24,845 nucleotides of DNA from Planctomycetaceae bacterium (GCA_002713555.1 PATG01000142.1:1-24845), one strand, 5' to 3'. Counted from the stretch's first letter, positions 8,417-15,805 are shown. Translations and numbers: made by a program. The notes: a model not told the origin generated them from the letters alone.

Positions 8417-9895
8417 ATGGAAACTCGCGTAGCGTTCAAAGACGACCAGCAAGGGGTACCCCACTACAACCTCTATGTGGATGGCCAATGGGTTCGTTCG
8501 ACATCGAACGAGACCATCGAGGTAGAAAACCCGGCTACCGAAGAGACCATTGCCTTGATACCAGAGGCGAATGAAGAGGATGTCCAACGGGCCCTTTCCG
8601 CGGCGCAACGTGCCCAGCCAGAGTGGGCCCGCCTTCCTGCGGTGGAGCGTGGGCAGTTGCTACTGAAGCTTGGCCAAGCCATCCGTGCTCATAGTGAGCT
8701 GCTCGCCGAGTCCATCACGCGGGAGCAAGGCAAGCTCATCACCCTGGGCCGTGGTGAAGTCGAAGCCGCGGCAAAACGGATCGACTATGCCGCGTCCTGG
8801 TGCCGACAAATCGAAGGAGATATTCTCCCGGCAGAAAACCCCGAAGAGAACATCTATATTCACCAGGTCCCCTACGGAGTCACGGTGGGCATTGCCGCCT
8901 GGAATTTTCCGATCGCCGTAGCGGCACGCAAGTTGGGTCCGGCACTGGTGACAGGGAACACGATGGTCCTCAAGCCTTCCGAACTGACGCCCATTGCGAC
9001 ACTCGAGCTGGCAAATATTATTGACCAGGTCGGGTTCCCGCCCGGAGTGGTCAACGTGGTCACTGGCCATGGTAAGACCACTGGTGACCTACTGGTACGC
9101 AACCCAATTACCAGGCTGGTCAGCCTCACCGGTAGCGTCCGAGCCGGTCGTGAAGTGCTGCAGGCAGCTTCCGACAATATCACCGTGCTGCGATTAGAAC
9201 TAGGTGGCAAAGCCCCGTTCGTTGTGATGGACGATGCAGACATCGACAAAGCCGTGGCTGCGGCGATGACTTCGCGGTTTCTCAACTGCGGGCAGGTATG
9301 CACGTGTAACGAACGCATGTACATCCAGAGCGGCGTCTACGACCAGGTCGTGCAGCAGCTCCTGGAGCGCATCCGCAACATGAAGATTGGCGACCCGTTC
9401 AAGGAGGTGGACTTAGGGCCGAAAATCAGCCGCGCCGAAGTGGAGAAGATCGACCAGCGCGTCCAGTCTGCGGTATCCGCCGGCGCTGAAGTCCTCACTG
9501 GTGGGCACCCTCTGAGAGACGGCGAGTTCAGCCGAGGCCATTGGTTCCAGCCCACGCTAGTCAGTGGAGTCGAACAATCGATGGATTTGATGCGTGAAGA
9601 GACCTTCGGCCCGGTGCTACCCGTGGCAAAGTTTGACGAATTTGAAGATGCACTACAGATGGCCAACGATACTTCATACGGCCTCTCCGCCTACTTGTTT
9701 TCTAACGACATGCGGCGCATCATGAGGGTCGTTCGTGACTTCAATTTCGGCGAAATATACGTCAACCGTCAGCTCGGAGAGGCAGTGCAAGGCTTCCACA
9801 CCGGCCACGGCCTTAGTGGCATGGGCGGAGAAGATGGGAAATACGGAGTCGAAGGTTTTTTGCAGAAGCGGACGGTTTACCTTAACTACAGTTAA
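8417..9895 (+). CDS. aldA: NAD-dependent aldehyde dehydrogenase, lactaldehyde dehydrogenase (AldA) type
   Basis: The 492-aa product has complete ALDH hallmarks: Asn163 (AWNFP), cofactor Lys186 (LKPSE), general base Glu261 (ELGGK), catalytic Cys295 (NCGQVCTC) and EETFGPV at 394-400. The C-terminal end (GEAVQGFHTG, then MGGEDGKYG) closely resembles E. coli AldA, which oxidises L-lactaldehyde and glycolaldehyde to the acids in fucose/rhamnose catabolism. AldA is about 479 aa, so the length fits with a short N-terminal extension. ATG 8417 is preceded by a weak GAGAA. Cytoplasmic by lack of a signal. The natural aldehyde could differ (for example another C2-C3 aldehyde), because the neighbours include a 2-oxoacid decarboxylase pair. 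The 225 nt upstream holds no clear gene. Confidence 0.88.
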   Translation: METRVAFKDDQQGVPHYNLYVDGQWVRSTSNETIEVENPATEETIALIPEANEEDVQRALSAAQRAQPEWARLPAVERGQLLLKLGQAIRAHSELLAESITREQGKLITLGRGEVEAAAKRIDYAASWCRQIEGDILPAENPEENIYIHQVPYGVTVGIAAWNFPIAVAARKLGPALVTGNTMVLKPSELTPIATLELANIIDQVGFPPGVVNVVTGHGKTTGDLLVRNPITRLVSLTGSVRAGREVLQAASDNITVLRLELGGKAPFVVMDDADIDKAVAAAMTSRFLNCGQVCTCNERMYIQSGVYDQVVQQLLERIRNMKIGDPFKEVDLGPKISRAEVEKIDQRVQSAVSAGAEVLTGGHPLRDGEFSRGHWFQPTLVSGVEQSMDLMREETFGPVLPVAKFDEFEDALQMANDTSYGLSAYLFSNDMRRIMRVVRDFNFGEIYVNRQLGEAVQGFHTGHGLSGMGGEDGKYGVEGFLQKRTVYLNYS

Positions 9896-9906
9896 GAATA
9901 GCATTA

Positions 9907-9917
9907 GAACCGGTTTC
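9907..9917. promoter_or_regulatory. Candidate LacI-family operator, left dyad
   Basis: GAACCGGTTTC is a near-perfect dyad with a central CCGG, the style of LacI/GalR operators. It pairs with a matching dyad at 10025-10036, 119 bp away centre to centre, inside an inverted repeat. No LacI-family gene is in the window, so the cognate regulator is unknown. Confidence 0.45.
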
Positions 9918-10034
9918 AAAATTCCGATTTTCTCGTAAGAGATGGCTCCGGAAGGAACAAAAGTCTACGAAATAAGCAAATTCTAGATGCCTTTCGTTCC
10001 TTCCAGAGCCTACAAACGTATTTTGAAACCGGTT
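9908..10034. repeat. Nested inverted repeat (127 bp) between ALDH and ABM genes
   Basis: The outer arms are perfect 15-bp inverted copies (9908-9922 and 10020-10034). Inside them a second pair, 9944-9967 with 9984-10010, forms a long stem interrupted by two mismatches and a small bulge, closed by a 16-nt loop. The element could act as a terminator for the upstream ALDH gene, as leader structure for the downstream gene, or as a MITE-like insertion. No T-tract follows. Confidence 0.85.
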
Positions 10035-10036
10035 TT
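10025..10036. promoter_or_regulatory. Candidate LacI-family operator, right dyad
   Basis: GAAACCGGTTTT is a dyad with the core AAACCGGTTT, placed 28 bp before the ABM start codon, where a bound repressor would block expression. Its partner is at 9907-9917, in opposite orientation over the longer repeat. Confidence 0.45.
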
Positions 10037-10064
10037 AGTCATTCACCCACCCCCGGAGTACCTC

Positions 10065-10403
10065 ATGTTCTCTATTTTTGTCACCGTCAACGTTCAACCC
10101 GACAAAGTCGACGATTTCATCCAAGCCTGCCACGGCGATGCCGAGGGAGCTTGCCGCGACGAACCGGGCTGCTTTCGATTTGAACTCAACCAAGATCCGG
10201 AAATCCCGAGTCGCTTCTATCTCTATGAAGTCTATCGCGACGAAGCGGCTTTCAAGGCTCACCTGGAAACCCCCCACTTCAAAGTCTGGAAAGAAACCGC
10301 CTGGCCCATGCTAGATGGCGATCCTCAAAAGGTGGTGATGAACACCGTATGGCCGTCGGACGGCGGTTACGAGAAGCAAAAGCCTGCGCTTTTGGAATGG
10401 TAG
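10065..10403 (+). CDS. Antibiotic biosynthesis monooxygenase (ABM)-fold protein, LsrG-like
   Basis: The start is ATG 10065 because GGAG (10055-10058) lies 6 nt before it; the frame is open further up (9987), but that extension lies in the inverted repeat and looks non-coding. The 112-aa product has the short ABM ferredoxin-like fold pattern: a first strand FSIFVTVNV, helix, CFRFELNQDPE, SRFYLYEVYRDEAAF, HLETPHFKVW. It resembles LsrG/YgiN-type proteins (LsrG 96 aa), which act as dimers on quinols or on small phosphorylated dicarbonyls such as phospho-AI-2. In sugar operons such proteins are common but rarely characterised. It may be co-expressed with the ALDH upstream. Substrate unknown. Confidence 0.85.
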   Translation: MFSIFVTVNVQPDKVDDFIQACHGDAEGACRDEPGCFRFELNQDPEIPSRFYLYEVYRDEAAFKAHLETPHFKVWKETAWPMLDGDPQKVVMNTVWPSDGGYEKQKPALLEW

Positions 10404-10410
10404 AGAAGAA

Positions 10411-10512
10411 ATGACTAATGACGAATGACTAACCAATACCCAATGACTAATCCCCAAGTATCCTCTTGTCATTGGGTATTGGTCATTCCTTAGTCATTAG
10501 GATTTAGTCATT
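10411..10512. repeat. GACTAA heptamers forming a long hairpin between convergent genes
   Basis: A perfect 16-bp inverted repeat (10432-10447 with 10468-10483, 20-nt loop) sits between the ABM gene (+) and the Ldh-family gene (-). It is flanked by ATGACTAAT-type motifs on the left and their reverse complements on the right, which extend the stem imperfectly. It is suitable as a bidirectional terminator. The last codons and TAA stop of the minus-strand gene (10504-10512) lie within the heptamer sequence. Confidence 0.8.
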
Positions 10513-11544
10513 CCCCACCTCCACTCCCAACGACTCTGCCGCGTCGACCAAATCGCTCCAAGTGCGATCGTCGAGCTCGATTCCTTCTTCCATCCGCCTG
10601 GCTCGCGTGCGGAATTCGAGCTCACCCGGCATCAGGATTTCGCCATCCGGATCGATGGTTCGTGCAGACTTCACGTAGTCGATCATGTGCTTCACGCCGT
10701 CCGCGAACCCGGTGTCCTGAGCGAACTTCTGTGGGTCGAGAAGAATCGTAAGCATCCCGTTGATCAGTGCGGGAGCCTCGGGATCGCAGCACCCACTTCC
10801 TGTCAGGACGCCCGCCAGGACTTCGGTGATCACAGAAAGTCCGTATCCCTTGTGGCTGCCAAACGTGAGAATGCTCCCCGGCGGGTCGGCGTAGAAGTCT
10901 TCCGGATTGACCGTTTCTCTCCCGCTGGAGTCGATGACGCACCCTGGCGGGAGTTGTTCGCCCTTGTTCAACGCGACACGAACTTTACCCTCGGCAATGG
11001 CCCCGGTGGAAATGTCCAACACAATCGGATCGCCACCCTCGACGGGAATACCGACCGAGATCGGATTCACCGACAGCCGGCGCTGCATGCCTCCGAAGGG
11101 AGCCACCAGCATGGCAAATCCACTGGAATTGACCCAGCGGAGCGAAACCAACCCGGCTGCCGTACCCATCTCAGCCCACTCGCCGATGCGACCCAAATGC
11201 CCCGAGTTGCGCAGAGCCATGACCGACACGCCGTGATTCAGGGCCTTCTCAATCCCCCGCTGCATCGCCTGCTCACCCATTGACTGGCCGAAGCCACCAT
11301 CTGCGTCGAGTACAGTGATCACATCCGACTCCAACACCACGCTCACATTGCGGTTGGAACGCACCATGCCTTCACGGAGAAAATGCAGATACCGTGGAAT
11401 GCGAATCACGCCGTGTGAATCGTGCCCGGCCAGGTTGGACGCGACCAGGTGACGAGCGATCTGCTCATCCTCCGGTGGCTGACAACCGGCTTTTGCAAAG
11501 ATGTCTTGTGCAAACTGTTTCAGTTTTTCGTGGTGGATGTTCAT
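10504..11544 (-). CDS. Ldh family oxidoreductase (malate/L-lactate dehydrogenase type 2), copy 1
   Basis: The 346-aa product is full length for the Ldh_2 family (malate, L-lactate, ureidoglycolate, L-sulfolactate and 2,3-diketogulonate dehydrogenases), which are NAD(P)-dependent, cytoplasmic and unrelated to classical Rossmann LDH. Family motifs are GHDSHG (41-45), the probable catalytic His116 in NSGHLGRIGEW, NPISVGIP and DISTGAIAEGKV. ATG 11544 has no strong Shine-Dalgarno. The gene is divergent from an SDR with an about 107-nt shared upstream region. It differs considerably from the second family member at 14460-15536, so the two probably use different 2-hydroxy (or 2-oxo) acids. The C-terminal end VGND-stop is encoded by repeat-derived DNA. 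Confidence 0.9.
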   Translation of the reverse strand: MNIHHEKLKQFAQDIFAKAGCQPPEDEQIARHLVASNLAGHDSHGVIRIPRYLHFLREGMVRSNRNVSVVLESDVITVLDADGGFGQSMGEQAMQRGIEKALNHGVSVMALRNSGHLGRIGEWAEMGTAAGLVSLRWVNSSGFAMLVAPFGGMQRRLSVNPISVGIPVEGGDPIVLDISTGAIAEGKVRVALNKGEQLPPGCVIDSSGRETVNPEDFYADPPGSILTFGSHKGYGLSVITEVLAGVLTGSGCCDPEAPALINGMLTILLDPQKFAQDTGFADGVKHMIDYVKSARTIDPDGEILMPGELEFRTRARRMEEGIELDDRTWSDLVDAAESLGVEVGND

Positions 11545-11651
11545 GACAATCTTTATATCTCACCAAAGATCCGTGTGCGATAGTGTATTTGTCGTCCCAC
11601 AACGAAAAAAACACCTCTTCCAAGGCGTGTGCTTCCCGCTATGCTAAAGCC

Positions 11652-12383
11652 ATGAATCTTCAAGACAAGGGTGTACTCATCACTGGCGGCGGCACGGGAA
11701 CGGGTAGGGCCGTTGCGCTGGCCCTGGCTGCAGAGGGATGCCGGGTGGGCATTACCGGACGACGCGAAGAAAAACTTGAGGAAACGGTGGCCCTCAATAA
11801 CAGAGGACCATCTATTCAGTTCCTGACCGGCGATGTCGCTAACCGCGACGATGTGAGCCGGCTGTTTGAGTGGGCGGCAGAAGCGATTGGTCGGATCGAT
11901 ATTCTGGTCAATAGCGCAGGCATCAACGTCAAAAAGCGAGCCGTGAAAGACCTCGCGCCCGAAGATTTTGATCGGCTGATCAGTATTAATTGCACTGGCG
12001 CCTACAACACCATTCACGCCGTTCTTCCACAAATGCGAAAGCGCCAGGACGGCCTGATCATCAACATCAATTCGATTGCCGGCTTGAGGGCATCACAACT
12101 GGCTGGGTTGGGCTACAGCACGGCCAAGTTTGCCATGACGGCATTGGCACGCAATGTAGCCAACGAAGAAGCTGAGAATGGTATTCGGGTCACGAGTATT
12201 TTTCCCGGCGAGATCAACACTCCCATCCTCGCCGAACGCCCCGAGCCGGTCAGCGAAGAGAGAAAAGCCACGTTATTGCAACCAGAAGATCTCGGTGCAA
12301 CGGTTGTCTATCTGGCAAAACTCCCGTCTCACGCACACGTCTCCGATCTGGTCATCAAACCAGTTGGGCAAATTTTTTCTTAG
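11652..12383 (+). CDS. SDR family NAD(P)-dependent oxidoreductase, copy 1
   Basis: The start is ATG 11652 (243 aa), where the SDR fold begins (MNLQDKGVLITGGG); the frame opens at GTG 11583 but the extra 23 residues are not SDR-like. A classical SDR: cofactor motif TGGGTGTG (11-18), GRR at 36-38 suggesting NADP preference, NSAG (87-90), Asn113, catalytic Ser141, Tyr155 and Lys159 (YSTAK). It ends slightly short of typical 250-aa members, with a basic IKPVGQIFS tail. It probably interconverts a sugar, sugar acid or keto group. Divergent from the Ldh-family gene. The 133 nt between it and the convergent RraA gene hold only a 5-bp hairpin at 12390-12403. Confidence 0.9.
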   Translation: MNLQDKGVLITGGGTGTGRAVALALAAEGCRVGITGRREEKLEETVALNNRGPSIQFLTGDVANRDDVSRLFEWAAEAIGRIDILVNSAGINVKKRAVKDLAPEDFDRLISINCTGAYNTIHAVLPQMRKRQDGLIININSIAGLRASQLAGLGYSTAKFAMTALARNVANEEAENGIRVTSIFPGEINTPILAERPEPVSEERKATLLQPEDLGATVVYLAKLPSHAHVSDLVIKPVGQIFS

Positions 12384-12516
12384 GGTGAGCTCAGAGTGCT
12401 GAGACTTAAACAGGAATCGCTCCAAGGGACCCAAAGTAAAAAAAGGCGAGAACGAGCCCCAACGGGTCGAAAATAGCCCCTGGAATATATTGGAAAGTTT
12501 CCCCAAAAGTCCTCCC

Positions 12517-13254
12517 TCACGTCACCAATCCGCGGCCGACTCTCTTGCGGAGTTTCTGCAAGGCCTCCTTGAATTCGTCTTGGGCGGCAGCAAAATCCTC
12601 AATCGTCTTTTCGCCGGCGCCGGTCACGTAATTCATGATAAACGCCTCTGCGTCCATGTATTCCTGGGCCACATCCCCTACTTCATTGGCAATTTCCAGA
12701 GGAATCCGTGTGACCCCGTTGGCATCGCCGTGGAGCAGGTCGCCTTGACTGACGACCAGCCCTCCCACGTGAACGGACTGACCGATGTGCAAAATTTGAT
12801 GGTACCCATGCGAAACGAGGGTCGATCCGGTGAAGACGGGAAATCCCATCGCTTCGACCTGCAGCAGATCACGGCCACCGCCCGAAGTGATCAGTCCTAC
12901 CGCACCAAATGCCTGATAAGTGCTACACATCATCTCGCCAAAAGTTGCCGCTACTGAAGGTTTGTCGAGATCCTGGAAGACGATAACCGGTGGGCCGGGT
13001 AAATCGGCAAACGTTTCTAATTGGCCCCGCAGACTCCCATAACCGCCTCCCCCACTGGCAGTGCCAGAACTGCGAAAGCCGGCCGTACTGGCAAAACCTA
13101 CCATCGGCGGCATGTGCGGATAATTGCATTGAATATCTGCATTCATATAACCCGCATCTCGCGGTACGATCTCAAATAGCTCAATCACGTTCGAGATCGT
13201 TGGCGAGTCGAATTCAGCTAATTTGTCGAGCGTCTTTTGTTCGATCTTTGTCAC
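12517..13254 (-). CDS. RraA family protein (HMG/CHA aldolase-like or RraA-like)
   Basis: The 245-aa product starts at GTG 13254 with GAGGAA 6 nt upstream. The RraA fold is seen from SPTISNVIELF, through GEMM (106-109), GGGRDL (125-130) and GFPVF, to the highly typical HVGGLVVSQGDLLHGDANGV region. The family includes 4-hydroxy-4-methyl-2-oxoglutarate / 4-carboxy-4-hydroxy-2-oxoadipate aldolases that also decarboxylate oxaloacetate, and RNase E regulators; sugar-acid operons often contain a member. Arg128 and Asp129 are present, but the acidic residue expected three positions after the Asp appears to be Gln132, so aldolase activity is uncertain. It is longer than the about 160-230 aa usual members, with an extra helical C-terminus. 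Last gene of a four-gene minus-strand operon, 37 nt after the ThDP subunit gene. Confidence 0.85.
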   Translation of the reverse strand: MTKIEQKTLDKLAEFDSPTISNVIELFEIVPRDAGYMNADIQCNYPHMPPMVGFASTAGFRSSGTASGGGGYGSLRGQLETFADLPGPPVIVFQDLDKPSVAATFGEMMCSTYQAFGAVGLITSGGGRDLLQVEAMGFPVFTGSTLVSHGYHQILHIGQSVHVGGLVVSQGDLLHGDANGVTRIPLEIANEVGDVAQEYMDAEAFIMNYVTGAGEKTIEDFAAAQDEFKEALQKLRKRVGRGLVT

Positions 13255-13291
13255 GTTGATTCCTCACAAAAACTTTTCTGTTGGCCTGCAG

Positions 13292-13888
13292 TCACATCGC
13301 CTGACGAATCCGGGTCAGTTGGTCTGCCATGGGCTCTTGGACAGTCTTCATATCGTCGGGCAAGGCCGGGTCGACACGCAGCCACGCCAAACGTGGGCCG
13401 GGTGCTTGAAGAAACTCTTCGACCCCCGCATCCCAGCTCGCGGAGTCATCGAAAGTTGCCACCGTCTCAAACCCAACGGATTTTGCCAGCATTGCGTAAT
13501 CGACGCTCAAACTACTGGCCGCCGTTTTCTGACCGCCGGTGACGTCATAAATGTTATTGTCGGTCAGGATAATCGTCAGGTTCGCACAACCGGCGGCCAC
13601 TACGGTGACCAGGGATCCCAAGCTCATCAGTAGCGAACCATCGCCGGTCAACGCAATCACCTCGCGATCCGGTTGCGCCAAGGCGACTCCTACGCCAAAC
13701 GGGACCGATCCTCCCATCGTGGAGGGATTGAAATGAAAGTCAAGCGGATGTTCTGCGATTAGGGGCCAGACCCTGGATGTGCCCTGATTGGTAATGACCA
13801 AAGCGTTTTGAGAACGCGCCGTGGCTAGCGTCTTCAGTGCGCCGCGTATGGGTATGCGAGTTCCAGATTCATGCTCGGTACAATTCAT
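13292..13888 (-). CDS. ThDP-dependent decarboxylase, PP-domain subunit (ComE-like)
   Basis: The 198-aa product is the pyrophosphate-binding half of a split thiamine-diphosphate enzyme. It has the GDG(82-84)...DNN(110-112) metal/diphosphate motif with LLMSLGSL between, then YDVTGGQKT, which strongly recalls ComE of archaeal sulfopyruvate decarboxylase and the C-terminal half of phosphonopyruvate decarboxylase. STMGGSVPFGVG is the usual upstream motif. Its ATG overlaps the operon context of the PYR subunit: the gap is 6 nt and its Shine-Dalgarno (GGAG) lies in the 3' end of that gene, implying translational coupling. It would act as a heteromer with the 13895-14371 product, decarboxylating a 3-substituted 2-oxoacid to an aldehyde. 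The exact substrate is not determined. Confidence 0.87.
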   Translation of the reverse strand: MNCTEHESGTRIPIRGALKTLATARSQNALVITNQGTSRVWPLIAEHPLDFHFNPSTMGGSVPFGVGVALAQPDREVIALTGDGSLLMSLGSLVTVVAAGCANLTIILTDNNIYDVTGGQKTAASSLSVDYAMLAKSVGFETVATFDDSASWDAGVEEFLQAPGPRLAWLRVDPALPDDMKTVQEPMADQLTRIRQAM

Positions 13889-13894
13889 GGTCGG

Positions 13895-14371
13895 TCACTC
13901 CGCCAACAAGACGATTCCTGGCTTATTTTCAGTCAGACACTCCCTGAGCCATTCTGTCATTTGGGGTTTGTCGTCTGATGTGGCCACGATCTGGTAGGCG
14001 ATCTTCCATGCCTGGAGGATGGGCTCGGCAAAAGTCTTGGCCGTATCTTGGGAGTTGGCGTTGAGCCAATTCCGAGCACCGACGATCGTAACGATGGGTA
14101 AATCGAGATCAAACACAATGTTTCTTAATGCGTCCCCGGATTCGAAAAGCCCGGTGGTCTGCATCATCAGCAGGGGCCTTTTTCCGCCCACCAGTAACCC
14201 GGCGGCAAGAGGCCAGGCTTCACCTTCTCGGCAGACACGTATCAGTTCGAGGTGGGGAGACGCCTCCAAGGCCACCTCCCAATCTCCCAGTGACGAATCA
14301 GGAATCCAAACGACATGAGTGACTCCTAGTTCGGTCAATATCGAAACAATTTCGTCACCGGAGATTAACAT
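13895..14371 (-). CDS. ThDP-dependent decarboxylase, PYR-domain subunit (ComD-like)
   Basis: The 158-aa product is the pyrimidine-binding half of the same enzyme. The catalytic Glu that activates ThDP is probably Glu49 (REGEAW), followed by AAGLLVGGKRPLLMMQTTGL, which aligns well by eye with ComD of Methanocaldococcus (REEEGIG, GGKRPAILMQ). Classical 2-oxoacid decarboxylases carry both halves in one chain of about 550 aa. The separate 160-200 aa subunits seen here are the ComDE arrangement, whose known reaction is sulfopyruvate to sulfoacetaldehyde plus CO2. ATG 14371 lacks a clear Shine-Dalgarno and lies 88 nt after the Ldh-family gene, in the same direction. Confidence 0.87.
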   Translation of the reverse strand: MLISGDEIVSILTELGVTHVVWIPDSSLGDWEVALEASPHLELIRVCREGEAWPLAAGLLVGGKRPLLMMQTTGLFESGDALRNIVFDLDLPIVTIVGARNWLNANSQDTAKTFAEPILQAWKIAYQIVATSDDKPQMTEWLRECLTENKPGIVLLAE

Positions 14372-14459
14372 CGAGGGTGGTGCCAGGAAGCTAGTTGTGG
14401 TTTGGACAGCAGAAAGTGTTGGGGCATTATTAAGTCGATCCCCCTCATGATCAAGGGGT

Positions 14460-15536
14460 CTACGCTGTGGGAAAAGGTATTCTTGCCTGACGACCGATTT
14501 TTTGGAGCTGCTGAATCACTTTTTCTGTTAGTGCAATGCCCGTCTTGCGGCACTCCTGTTCGGCTTGCCTTTCTGGGTCTCCAGGGATCAAGGGACCATT
14601 GGTTCCTGGCGCCGGTTTTGTGGCGCGTATGGTTTGAATCCAATGATCCACCCGCTGCCGATACTCGTCGAGATCCATAAAGGCGTCAATTCGCATGGCG
14701 GCGAAACAATGTCCTACTCCTTTGCCTACAGGGGCAGTACTCTTTTGCGCAAGCACAAACGCGGGCACATAGGGCCCCCAATTCGCACCGCTCAGCACAC
14801 CGGCAAGTAAGTCCACTAAAGACATCAGACAATAGCCCTTGTGGCCACCATGCTCATAATCGCCACCTAGCGGCAGCAGCGATCCACCTCCGAAATAGTC
14901 CTCTGGATGAATGCTCGGATGTCCCTCAGAGTCGATGATCCAACCTGTGGGTAGAGATTTGCCTTTTCTTTGTGCCACTTCGACTTTGCCCCCCGAGGCA
15001 ACTGCAGTCGACATGTCAATGACAATTGGCGGTTCGCTACCGGCAGGAAAGGCTACTGCGATGGGGTTGGTACCCAGTGTGGAAACGGCTCCCCATAGGG
15101 GGGCTGCCACGGGGCTGGTGTTTGTCATCGACCAGCCAATCAAGTTTCTTTCCAATGCCTGGAGTGGATAATATCCGGCAATGCCGTAGTGCGAACTATT
15201 GCATACCGTGACCCAAGCCATGCCCGTCTCTGCTGCCTTTTCCATCGCCATATCGTTAGCTCTGGGGCCGACAATCAGTCCCAGCCCGTTGTCACCATCT
15301 ACGGCTGCAGTGCTGGGTGACTGACGGATGATAGAAAGTTGTGGACGGGGATTGAGTGTGCCCTTTTCGAACAGTCGAACATAAGCCCACAACCGGGCCA
15401 GGCCATGCGAGTGGATACCACGACAATCGGCAGTTACCAGCACGTCAGCAGCAAGAGCCGCATCTGCGGTGCTTAGCCCGTAGTGCTCGAACACGGCGGC
15501 AGAAAATTCATGGAGGTGTTCGGGAATATAAGCCAC
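14460..15536 (-). CDS. Ldh family oxidoreductase (malate/L-lactate dehydrogenase type 2), copy 2
   Basis: The 358-aa product starts at GTG 15536. Family motifs: IHSHG (41-45), His116 in NSSHYGIAGYY, NTSPVAAPLWG, a GTNPIAVAFP motif and DMSTAVASGGKV. It looks nearer to the malate/sulfolactate (ComC-like) branch than copy 1, judging by the HYGIAGYY motif, but this is only by eye. It leads a minus-strand operon with the ComD-like and ComE-like subunits and RraA. A dehydrogenase making a 2-oxoacid next to a 2-oxoacid decarboxylase is a coherent pair. A 20-bp duplicated sequence lies immediately upstream of the start codon (15537-15569). Confidence 0.9.
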   Translation of the reverse strand: MAYIPEHLHEFSAAVFEHYGLSTADAALAADVLVTADCRGIHSHGLARLWAYVRLFEKGTLNPRPQLSIIRQSPSTAAVDGDNGLGLIVGPRANDMAMEKAAETGMAWVTVCNSSHYGIAGYYPLQALERNLIGWSMTNTSPVAAPLWGAVSTLGTNPIAVAFPAGSEPPIVIDMSTAVASGGKVEVAQRKGKSLPTGWIIDSEGHPSIHPEDYFGGGSLLPLGGDYEHGGHKGYCLMSLVDLLAGVLSGANWGPYVPAFVLAQKSTAPVGKGVGHCFAAMRIDAFMDLDEYRQRVDHWIQTIRATKPAPGTNGPLIPGDPERQAEQECRKTGIALTEKVIQQLQKIGRQARIPFPTA

Positions 15537-15569
15537 TTGTAAATGCCTAATGTCAGTTGTAAATGCCTA
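15537..15569. repeat. Two-copy tandem repeat, 20-bp period
   Basis: TTGTAAATGCCTA occurs at 15537-15549 and again at 15557-15569, just upstream of the GTG start of the Ldh-family gene. It is one of four such doublets in the window with 19-21 bp period. Confidence 0.85.
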
Positions 15570-15593
15570 GTTTCTAATAACGAATGACTAACT

Positions 15594-15671
15594 CAAATCC
15601 CCCTTCCCTCGTTTTCGGGGGAGGGGTTAGGGGAGGAGGTTTTTCAGTTTCGAGATAGTCTCGAAGTTGCT
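15594..15671. repeat. Dispersed G-rich intergenic repeat, copy 2
   Basis: Homologous to 87-165 and likewise preceded by a GACTAA motif (15583-15592). It contains a C-rich/G-rich hairpin with the G-run segment at 15617-15639 and a perfect small hairpin TTCGAGA-TAG-TCTCGAA (15649-15665). In copy 1 that small hairpin is degenerate. It lies downstream of the minus-strand SDR gene. Confidence 0.8.
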
Positions 15672-15713
15672 CATATCTCCTGCGGCTACTTGACTATTGG
15701 TTGTGCAAAAACT

Positions 15714-15805
15714 CTGTAGGGAACATGCCTCTGTGCCGTTCCGTGATCCAGGTAAATGCGCTGCCATTTGATTCATCGGAACGCCACCGAGGGCGTTCCC
15801 TACAG
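15714..15805. repeat. 92-bp imperfect palindrome with CTGTAGGGAAC ends
   Basis: The termini are perfect 11-bp inverted repeats (15714-15724 and 15795-15805). The arms stay complementary inward with a few mismatches and an indel, including GCCGTTCCG against CGGAACGCC. A half-copy of the terminus (CTGTAGGGAACGCCC) lies at 18871-18885. The size and shape suggest a REP/MITE-like mobile repeat, or a terminator for the minus-strand SDR that ends 21 bp away. Confidence 0.85.

Noticed and set aside
9987..10064. Upstream in-frame extension of the ABM-fold gene
   Set aside because: It lies in the inverted repeat, and ATG 10065 has a well-placed GGAG and begins the fold.
12390..12403. CTCAG-AGTG-CTGAG hairpin after the first SDR gene as terminator
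   Set aside because: Only 5 bp and no T-tract follows; too weak to annotate.
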